NCBI RefSeq assembly: GCF_012030425.1
Contig: NZ_JAAUVN010000004.1
Location: 453,167 to 517,166, forward strand
DNA length: 64,000 bases
Source: Sphingobacterium sp. B16(2022)
GTDB taxonomy: Bacteria > Bacteroidota > Bacteroidia > Sphingobacteriales > Sphingobacteriaceae
Reading direction: 5' to 3'
Part shown: positions 34,622 through 40,456 of the stretch, piece by piece
Layout: each line of letters opens with the position of its first letter
Position numbering within the stretch: the first letter of the stretch is position 1
Translations under genes and position numbers: made by a program
The notes under the pieces: model-generated
Told to the model about the DNA's origin: nothing
What the model saw: only the letters and a program-made list of their open reading frames with translations
Databases searched by the model: none

Positions 34622-35716
34622 CTATTCTATAATAACATTAATACCGGCCATTTTAGCTTTATATTTGATCTTTTCAATAAGGCCGTAATAGCTCCAGTTG
34701 CGGAGTAAGAATTCATCCTCCTTGGCGATCTCCTCTTTGTTGGATTGATTGACTAGAAGAAGTGTTCCTGCCTGAGATTTGATACAGATATCAATGAGTC
34801 TTCTGCTATAGAGATGTAGTCTACTATCAACATAATTCTTTTCTTTCTGATTATAATGATCTAGACTTTTGAGTTTTCTTTTACGGCCATTGCCACCTCT
34901 ATTATAAGTTATGGCTCTTTGTAGTCTATGTCTTGCCGCTTGAATAGCAATACGACGGTATAAAAACTCTTCTTTTGTCCCGATTTGGTAGCAATCATTA
35001 TCTATACTCACTGAAATAGGATGTTCAATAGATAGCGATGCTTCTGCAATAAGATGCTCCTGCAGAACATGGTCTTTTTGGGGCATTTCTAATGATAATA
35101 GAAGAAATATTTTACCTTTTATAACCTTTATAGCGCTAGAACAAGCCTTAATCTGCCCGACCAGTACCCTTTGTAACAGTATGCGTTTATCAGACCTATC
35201 TTTACCAAGATAAGTTCGAAAAGGAAGTTTAAATAAAGAAATTTTAAAATCTCGCCCTTGTTCATCATTACTTAATTTCATAGATTTTGAAGAAAAAGGA
35301 ATAGGAATATCTTTTTTGTAAGTTCTTAACGAGCGCTCTCCCTTCCAGTAAGCTTTACGATCCGATTGAAAATTTTTGTATAATGTTGTATTGAGCGTAG
35401 ATAAGATATCGGTCGGTATTTCGCCTTTAAAATAAGCTGAAAGAAGCCGATAGGTAGTATTCATTCTTGATGTATTCAATATTCCTTCTTCATCGGTATT
35501 ACGGTCTGCTAATTTTACTTTCACTTCAGTAGTTAGATAAATGAGATCTTTTAAGCTATCCTGCAGAAATTGATGGGAGAGTACAATATTGGATGCTCTA
35601 AATATTATATTTTGCCAATCGAATAGCCTATCGTAATATGTGGCTCTTTTCTTTTTATCATCACAATCGATATAAATCTGTATTTTCCGGGTTAAAATAG
35701 TTGTGTTGTTTTCCAT
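34622..35716 (-). CDS. Nuclease-dead, C-terminally truncated Cas12f/TnpB-like protein
   Basis: A 364-residue protein of the Cas12f/TnpB superfamily. Residues about 95-175 match the wedge region (GERSLRTYKKDIPIPF at 126-141). The RuvC part begins at ISVSIDND (Asp239 retained, the usual Gly after it replaced), continues with GTKEEFLYRRIAIQAARHRLQRA and GGNGRKRKLKSLDHY (273-288), then AGTLLLVNQS, where the catalytic Glu of RuvC-II is replaced by Val (about 322), then FLLRNWSYYGLIEKIKYKAKMAGI. It stops at residue 364, before RuvC-III and the zinc finger. Two of three catalytic acids are therefore missing. It follows the sigma-factor gene by 12 bp. A guide-RNA-dependent DNA-binding role is inferred. 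Confidence 0.82.
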   Translation of the reverse strand: MENNTTILTRKIQIYIDCDDKKKRATYYDRLFDWQNIIFRASNIVLSHQFLQDSLKDLIYLTTEVKVKLADRNTDEEGILNTSRMNTTYRLLSAYFKGEIPTDILSTLNTTLYKNFQSDRKAYWKGERSLRTYKKDIPIPFSSKSMKLSNDEQGRDFKISLFKLPFRTYLGKDRSDKRILLQRVLVGQIKACSSAIKVIKGKIFLLLSLEMPQKDHVLQEHLIAEASLSIEHPISVSIDNDCYQIGTKEEFLYRRIAIQAARHRLQRAITYNRGGNGRKRKLKSLDHYNQKEKNYVDSRLHLYSRRLIDICIKSQAGTLLLVNQSNKEEIAKEDEFLLRNWSYYGLIEKIKYKAKMAGINVIIE

Positions 35717-35728
35717 AACAAAGGGGTT

Positions 35729-36085
35729 TTAAGCAGTTTTCTTGCGGGGTTTTATTTTACTGTGTGCCTCGATAAATATTTTTTTGACAGCTGTAGTGTT
35801 TAAATGCAATTGCTTTGATATTTGTTCAAAAGAGAATTGCAATTCATAGCGCATGCGGAAAATTTCTACCTGTTCGTCTGTAAGTTCTACTTGTGCAACA
35901 ATCTTTTTATTTGAGATTGCCTTATTTATTTTTTCATAACTATTTAAAATTGAACGAAGAACTTCAATCGTCTTTTCTACTTTTAAACTCACTTCATAGT
36001 CCGATATTCCGCCTAAGTAATAGGCAATACGCTCATAATTGAAGCTGTACTGAAGACTGAGTCTGATGAATAGTTGGTTCGAGGT
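35729..36085 (-). CDS. C-terminal half of ECF-type sigma factor (frameshifted)
   Basis: The frame is open from 36085 to the stop at 35729. It contains two helix-turn-helix segments: LFIRLSLQYSFNYERIAYYLGG followed by a helical KVEKTIEVLRSILNSYEKI, and LTDEQVEIFRMRYELQFSFEQISKQLHLNTTAVKKIFIEAHSKIK, which is like sigma region 4. There is no ATG; the only usual start is GTG at 35992, which would remove the first HTH. The upstream gene (36033-36539) ends in another frame, and dropping one base at 36076-36077 joins them into one protein of about 269 residues. It may be a sequencing error, a mutation or recoding. Confidence 0.65.
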   Translation of the reverse strand, partial: TSNQLFIRLSLQYSFNYERIAYYLGGISDYEVSLKVEKTIEVLRSILNSYEKINKAISNKKIVAQVELTDEQVEIFRMRYELQFSFEQISKQLHLNTTAVKKIFIEAHSKIKPRKKTA

Positions 36086-36539
36086 TTAAAAATGGCAGTA
36101 CTTTGTTGAGTTTATCTAATTGATGCTGCTTTTCATTGTCTAATTTATCAAGATAAACTAAGTCTTCATGAGCGTCATCATCTTCTTCATATCCAGCAAG
36201 AAATTCCTGATAATTTTCTATAGAATCTAATTGAAGGAGGCTACGGTGAAAGCGGCTCCGGGGGTTGCTATAAAAAATATGAATAGCCTTTTTAATTTGC
36301 ATTTTTAGGAAATGCAAAAGATCTTCTTCAGAATGAATATTTTCCCGATATAGCCATAACCTTAAGAAAGCTTCATGAGTAATACTAGTTGCAATACAGG
36401 TGTCTTGTGTCGCACGGTTAGAGCGGAGGTAGAAATACGGATAAAACTTCTCATAGAAATAATTTAATCCTGCTTCAATCCCTTTGTTGAGTTGGATAAG
36501 TTGTTTTTTAGTGTTTTTTTGACTGTAAAGTTTGTTCAT
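36033..36539 (-). CDS. N-terminal half of ECF-type sigma factor (region 2)
   Basis: A 168-residue product. Residues about 18-90 look like sigma-70 region 2: GIEAGLNYFYEKFYPYFYLRSNRAT, SITHEAFLRLWLYRENIHSEEDLLHFLKMQIKKAIHIFY, the core-polymerase-binding and -10-recognition helices of ECF factors. After an acidic linker the frame continues with LNKVLPFLNLE and then 14 non-homologous residues to the stop, where the other frame carries the expected HTH. Together with 35729-36085 it would be a complete ECF-like sigma factor. It is the first gene of a unit with the Cas12f-like gene. The gene upstream region is the guide-like repeat field. Confidence 0.68.
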   Translation of the reverse strand: MNKLYSQKNTKKQLIQLNKGIEAGLNYFYEKFYPYFYLRSNRATQDTCIATSITHEAFLRLWLYRENIHSEEDLLHFLKMQIKKAIHIFYSNPRSRFHRSLLQLDSIENYQEFLAGYEEDDDAHEDLVYLDKLDNEKQHQLDKLNKVLPFLNLEPTIHQTQSSVQLQL

Positions 36540-36891
36540 ATTTCGTTTTATTTAGTGGGTAAACTTTTGAGACAACTTCGTGCAGTTTCTTTTCTGGCGA
36601 TTTTAACCATGAAGCTGCCTAAGTTGAAAGATTTATGAATAGAACTTATTGGTATTGACGGTAATCTTGTTTTAGTCGTTTTGCGATTTTCTTAAAAGAA
36701 TTTGTGAAGACCTTATCATGTTGAAAGCGTTCGTGAAAAGATGTTTTAACTCAAAATTCAATATTGTATAAACGCTCCAAGAAGATATTAATGAATAAAC
36801 CGGTTCAAATTTAGTGTAATGGCAGACCTTCAATTGTATATCCCTAGCAACATGTAGCTTTATCTTCGTTGAATAATTTAATTCTTGGTAG
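36540..36891. other. Leader region between sigma gene and first repeat
   Basis: About 350 bp with no convincing coding frame. TATTTAGTG at about 36549 resembles the opening of the 51-nt repeats but the hairpin arms are missing, so it may be a decayed copy or chance. It must hold the sigma-gene promoter, which I cannot identify. Confidence 0.4.
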
Positions 36892-36942
36892 GTATTTAGT
36901 GAGCGACAAGTGTCCTCACCCTACGGCTGTACAAGCAGCCTC
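36892..36942 (+). ncRNA. Guide-RNA-like structured repeat, copy 1
   Basis: The first of four 51-nt repeats. It opens GTATTTAGTGAG, pairs GTGAG with CTCAC across an 11-nt loop, and then forms hairpin GGCTG-TACAAG-CAGCC and ends in TC. The unique sequence starting at 36943 (GATAAATATTTT...) is the candidate guide. The GGCTG/CAGCC arms differ from copies 2 and 4 (GGCTT/AAGCC) yet keep pairing, so the RNA structure is conserved. It is on the strand opposite to the sigma and Cas12f-like genes. Confidence 0.68.
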
Positions 36943-37258
36943 GATAAATATTTTAATAGCTGATTCGTATATATAACCTGCTTATAAGCTGATATTCTTA
37001 CCTCATAATTATAAATAGTGCATGATTGTATATACGTAGTAATTTATTCATTTTGTTAGTCCAGCTTATTGTTTATACATAACCAATAGTCTTGTGTTCA
37101 GGAGCTAATGATTGAGTTAACCTCAATATGTGGGTAGAGAAAAGATGTTAATCATTATAAAAAGCGGATGAGTAACCCATAAAGATTGTTAACCCATTAT
37201 TGTTCTAGCAAGTTACAGTTGATACAGATTGTAAAGCTTGAAAAAAATAAATTGGAAA

Positions 37259-37309
37259 GTATTTAGTGAGTAGTTTAAACCCTCACCCTACGGCTTTACA
37301 AGAAGCCTC
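37259..37309 (+). ncRNA. Guide-RNA-like structured repeat, copy 2
   Basis: A 51-nt repeat, 367 nt after copy 1. Stems are GTGAG/CTCAC and GGCTT-TACAAG-AAGCC, followed by TC. The candidate guide starts at 37310 with ATTTTGTCTTTAATATC. Confidence 0.68.
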
Positions 37310-37615
37310 ATTTTGTCTTTAATATCTATTTTATTATGGAAGTGATTTCGCAGTGCTTCTATAGGGCTGTTTTTATAAAGGTTATTTACAGCTATAGATT
37401 TTAAGTCTCCTTATCTTAGTAAGAACCTAATTGTGTACTACTTTTATTTTTTATCTTTAAAATACTTCGTATGCAATAAAAAGAGCAGCTTTCTCCATAT
37501 TGTAATCCAACTGTAGTAAGAGCTTTTGCATGTAATTTTATAGTCCTTTGCTGTATGTACAATTCAGTTTACAAAGTTGATGAACAAAGGTTATTGCAAG
37601 TTTTTTGTAGACCAT

Positions 37616-37666
37616 GTACTTAATGAGCAGCATTTGCTCTCATCTTGCGGTTTCACAAGGAACCTC
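37616..37666 (+). ncRNA. Guide-RNA-like structured repeat, copy 3
   Basis: A 51-nt repeat, the most diverged, 357 nt after copy 2. Both stems changed in step: ATGAG pairs with CTCAT, and GGTTT pairs with GAACC around the invariant CACAAG loop. The candidate guide starts at 37667 with TTCTCTCGGGCTACTAAAGG. TACAAAGTTG at 37570-37579 is shared with the approach to copy 4. Confidence 0.68.
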
Positions 37667-38009
37667 TTCTCTCGGGCTACTAAAGGAGTGTAGGTCGTGA
37701 GCGTAATGTTTACCAAGGTAGATGATGGGTACGTAAACTTATGATATCTGTCTAAATCTATTATTAAATTATAATGTGCCCTTTAAAAGGAATAATAAGA
37801 AAAATTAATTTCTAATCTTAATGAACCCTTAGGATAAATAAACATAAACATAGTTGTGTATCACTTAATAATTAGGGACAACAAACAAGACCAAATATGA
37901 GAAGATCCCTAACCATCTATTAACCAAGTATGACTTTGGAAAACAGAAATTGGCAACATATTATTAATATCTTTTTTTAATGAAGAAAAAATACAAAGTT
38001 GTTTTCAGT

Positions 38010-38060
38010 GTATTTGGCGAGTGGAACTATCCCTTGCCTTACGGCTTCACAAGAAGCCTC
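38010..38060 (+). ncRNA. Guide-RNA-like structured repeat, copy 4
   Basis: A 51-nt repeat, 394 nt after copy 3. Stem 1 is GCGAG with CTTGC (changed on both sides, with G-T pairs) and stem 2 is GGCTT-CACAAG-AAGCC. It is followed at 38061 by TTTTTTATCAATACC; the T run could also act as a terminator for this copy. Confidence 0.66.
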
Positions 38061-38254
38061 TTTTTTATCAATACCAATAAGTCAAAGAACAAAAACGTGA
38101 ATATATCGCTGTGCTGATATCACCTTAGAACATTTAATTTTTGAGAATCCTAGGTTTTGATGAATATTTCATATCGATCATAATTGGTTACATATACCAT
38201 AGGACGAAAGGTAATTTCTCCCTTATATACACAAAAGTAATATTATAAAAGGAA

Positions 38255-38299
38255 TTGCGCAAATTAAATCAGCTTTTTATTTGTATTTATTTTGCGCAA
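38255..38299. promoter_or_regulatory. Paired TTGCGCAA operator-like palindromes
   Basis: TTGCGCAA occurs at 38255-38262 and 38292-38299, 37 bp apart and each extended by A/T on both sides, directly ahead of the XRE-like gene. This suggests an autoregulatory dimer-binding site. Confidence 0.5.
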
Positions 38300-38319
38300 A
38301 TATTTACTCTATTTGTTAC

Positions 38320-38802
38320 GTGTCAAGAATAAATGAAGATATTATCCTGAATATTGGTCAAAAATTTCGAGAGCGTCGAGATGAATTAGATTTTACGCAA
38401 AGGGACGTTGCACATATGACTGACCTTACCATTAATACCATTGCTGCGGTAGAAAAGGGAAAAGGTACGACTATGTATAACTTCTTGCTAATTTGCCGCG
38501 CACTGAATATCCAGCCCAGAACATTGTTTGAGAAGAACATGGATCTGACGCCACTATATAAAATCGAACCTGAATCTAAACGACGTATAGAAACAACACA
38601 AAAGTTGGATCATTTAGTTTATCACTCGGATTTTTTTAATACACCTAAACGTGTGGCGGAGGTATTGGCAGAATTGAATTTGGATAAAAACGATAGCAAT
38701 AAATTTTCCGTTTATTTAACGGGATATTGTAAAGAGCATGTGTTAGAATATAGAAAAGAAGGAAATTTTAAGCTATATAAGAAAAAGACGAATAAAATAT
38801 AG
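38320..38802 (+). CDS. XRE-family transcriptional regulator
   Basis: A protein of about 160 residues with an N-terminal Cro/CI-type HTH (NIGQKFRERRDELDFTQRDVAHMTDLTINTIAAVEKGKGTTMYNFLLICRALNIQPRTLFEK). The C-terminal half is helical and has no known domain. The frame opens at TTG 38281, but that part is A/T-rich and contains the TTGCGCAA palindrome; GTG at 38320 is the likelier start and no in-frame ATG is available ahead of the HTH. It sits between the repeat field and the tRNA-Lys integration site. Whether it regulates the RNA-guided locus, or is a remnant of a mobile element, is unknown. Confidence 0.75.
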   Translation: MSRINEDIILNIGQKFRERRDELDFTQRDVAHMTDLTINTIAAVEKGKGTTMYNFLLICRALNIQPRTLFEKNMDLTPLYKIEPESKRRIETTQKLDHLVYHSDFFNTPKRVAEVLAELNLDKNDSNKFSVYLTGYCKEHVLEYRKEGNFKLYKKKTNKI

Positions 38803-38966
38803 AAAACACACAAAGCTGATACTTCCTGAGTAATTTGGCTGATTGAGGCTCGCGATTAAAAACGGCAGTTTGAGTTCATGTCTATATTTGTTATCGAATT
38901 CATATACTTCATTTATGGATTTTCAATTTGATAATGAATGTCTTAAAAAGATTATATTAATATATC
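38803..38966. other. Short spacer before the integration site
   Basis: No gene seen. It leads into the 102-bp direct repeat that marks the left end of the integrated element. Confidence 0.5.
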
Positions 38967-39068
38967 TTGTTTTTTCATTTTTATGTTTGATATAAAAAAA
39001 ATCTAAGTTACATTTGAGTATAGACTTGACTTTGTAGCTCAGCTGGTAGAGCAATTGACTCTTAATCA
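38967..39068 (+). repeat. attL: 102-bp direct repeat (tRNA-Lys promoter plus tRNA 5' half)
   Basis: Identical over 102 bp to 50780-50881. It contains TTTG (38986-38989), a 19-bp spacer, TACATTTG (39009-39016), and then the first 41 nt of the tRNA-Lys gene (39028-39068), which breaks off inside the 3' side of the anticodon stem where the sequence changes to GCGCTTTAAGC. Confidence 0.93.
39028..39068 (+). pseudogene. tRNA-Lys 5' fragment left by integration
   Basis: The acceptor 5' strand, D arm and anticodon arm up to CTTAATCA are present; the variable and T arms and the acceptor 3' strand are absent. The promoter ahead of it is intact, so it should still be transcribed into the element. Confidence 0.9.
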
Positions 39069-39194
39069 GCGCTTTAAGCTCATATTTCACTTCTTTAATT
39101 AATTGATTTTAAAATACTTAAGCAAATTTATTGTCAGATCAGTAGTTTTAAAATTTTGTTGATTAACCTTGTTTTTGAGCCTTAAATAGGCCCC

Positions 39195-39215
39195 TGTTCT
39201 CGCATGTGTTCTCGC
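39195..39215 (+). repeat. Left pair of TGTTCTCGC sites (integrase arm-site candidates)
   Basis: TGTTCTCGC occurs at 39195-39203 and 39207-39215. The same tandem pair (second copy TGTTCTCCC) is near the right end at 50630-50649. Placement at both ends at similar distance from the direct repeats fits arm-type binding sites. Confidence 0.5.
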
Positions 39216-39335
39216 TATTTCAATGAAATATTCTCCTTTCTATCAGTATAAAGTTAAATAGGTTTTTTTGATTTTTGAAGTTGTGGTAATGCGCTTACTA
39301 AGGACTTTCGTATTTAATGAGAAATTGCTTCTTGT

Positions 39336-39385
39336 TGGGACCTCATTATTTTCAAGGGTATATAAAACATAATTTTCATGTCTCA
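39336..39385. repeat. Element palindrome, copy D
   Basis: A 50-bp member of the four-copy family: TGGGAC pairs with GTCTCA (one wobble) around a centre with AAGGG-TATATAAAA. It lies in the gene-free left end of the element. Confidence 0.6.
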
Positions 39386-39924
39386 CTCCTATTTATTGTA
39401 AAACATTCTCATTTTAGCACACACTTTTATCGCTCGCCGTCCTGCGAGTTGAGCGAAGGTCGTTGAAGAGAAATGCGTAGCATGATTCAACGATATCTAT
39501 GAAATAGACGAAGCTGTTGGTGGTATTTTTGAAAAAAGGACTGTGAGGAGGGAATATCAAAAATAGTGACAACAGCGAAGCCTGAGGGACCAAGCAGGCG
39601 AGCCAAACTCGAAAAACGGTTGGGTTTCTAATAGGCATGTAATGCTTATTATGAAACACAAAGGAGTTTTTATGAAGTGAAGGAATTACCAAAACAGGAA
39701 GTATGACAAACTGCGGAGCATTAAAAAAGAATTGGGATGTAATCCTGTTTCTTTTTTAACTTGGTTTGGCGTATCTTCATGGCGGTAATTCCAAAACGGA
39801 ATGCCTTATTACCAATTTGATTGAATTTCGATAATTATTAATGAAGTATAAGAAATACTAATATAATTAAGTAGATTTGCACAATTTTTTGTATATTACA
39901 AAAACTTAAATAAGAAAAATAAAA
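39386..39924. other. Gene-free left end of the element, oriT-like candidate
   Basis: No credible gene. A GC-richer block (about 39415-39800) contrasts with its A/T-rich surroundings. GGAATTACC at 39682-39690 is repeated inverted as GGTAATTCC at 39784-39792, with smaller inverted matches between (ACAGG/CCTGT). The pattern is reminiscent of transfer origins of Bacteroidota mobilisable elements, from memory only. A TAGATTTG box at 39872-39879 precedes the next gene by 45 bp. Confidence 0.4.
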
Positions 39925-40455
39925 ATGAGTCAGAAGAAAGATCTATTTGAATACTTCGTGTATTTAGTCTATCAATGGTATTGTGAGGCTAAGAACTTAG
40001 ATTTTAATCAAGGCGGAAATAATGATTTAAGTAAGTTAAAATTAATTAAACTGCATTTTTTTGCATGTAGTACTTCCGACAGTGCTTTAAGGATTTTTAA
40101 TAATTTCCATGCATTGCCGTATGGTCATGTTGAGAGTGATGTTTATCAAATCATAGATCAACTGAATAATTTTACAATAACCAAATCATCATTGGTTATA
40201 AAAAGTAATTTTAGTATTGAGTCGATACTTACATCTATATCTCCAGAGGATAAATCTATTATCGATGAAATAGTAAATAATTTGAAAAATCGCAATCGTA
40301 TTTTGGTTACATATACTGCTTTTGATTTAGTTGAATTAAGTCATAAGTGGTTCTCTTGGCAATATTCATTTGAACAGGCGAAAAAAAAGGGTAGCCTTTC
40401 ATCATATATTGATAAATCACTTATATCTAATGAATTAAAAATTTACTCCTTCTAG
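39925..40455 (+). CDS. Panacea (DUF4065)-like protein
   Basis: A 176-residue soluble protein resembling the Panacea/SocA-type antitoxin domain: the N-terminal EYFVYLVYQWYCEAKNLDFNQGGNNDLSKLKLIKLHFFAC (the K-L-x-K-L pattern), a central PYGHVESDVYQII (the Y/F-G-P/H-V segment) and C-terminal LVELSHKWFSWQYSFEQAKKKGSLSSYIDKSLISNELKIY (the L-S-H-x3-W segment). Panacea proteins neutralise diverse toxins encoded beside them. The next gene starts 1 bp after this stop and encodes a large membrane-anchored protein, so a two-gene module is likely. The domain assignment is from pattern only. Confidence 0.65.
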   Translation: MSQKKDLFEYFVYLVYQWYCEAKNLDFNQGGNNDLSKLKLIKLHFFACSTSDSALRIFNNFHALPYGHVESDVYQIIDQLNNFTITKSSLVIKSNFSIESILTSISPEDKSIIDEIVNNLKNRNRILVTYTAFDLVELSHKWFSWQYSFEQAKKKGSLSSYIDKSLISNELKIYSF

Positions 40456-40456
40456 A

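Noticed and set aside
34622..35716. Cas12f-like gene as part of a current IS605-type transposon
   Set aside because: No TnpA gene, no clear left or right end hairpins around it, and the protein lacks the catalytic C terminus.
36084..36090. Slippery heptamer TTTAAAC in the sigma gene as a -1 frameshift site
   Set aside because: The heptamer is in the right register, but -1 slippage leads to the wrong frame; the downstream HTH is in the +1 frame.
36892..38060. The four repeats as a classical CRISPR array
   Set aside because: Repeats are 51 nt and 306-343 nt of sequence lies between them, far more than CRISPR spacers; no cas1 or cas2 is near. They fit separate guide-RNA units better.
39414..39692. 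92-codon minus-strand frame
   Set aside because: No family resemblance, unusual composition, and it lies across the GC-richer non-coding block with inverted repeats; probably not a gene.
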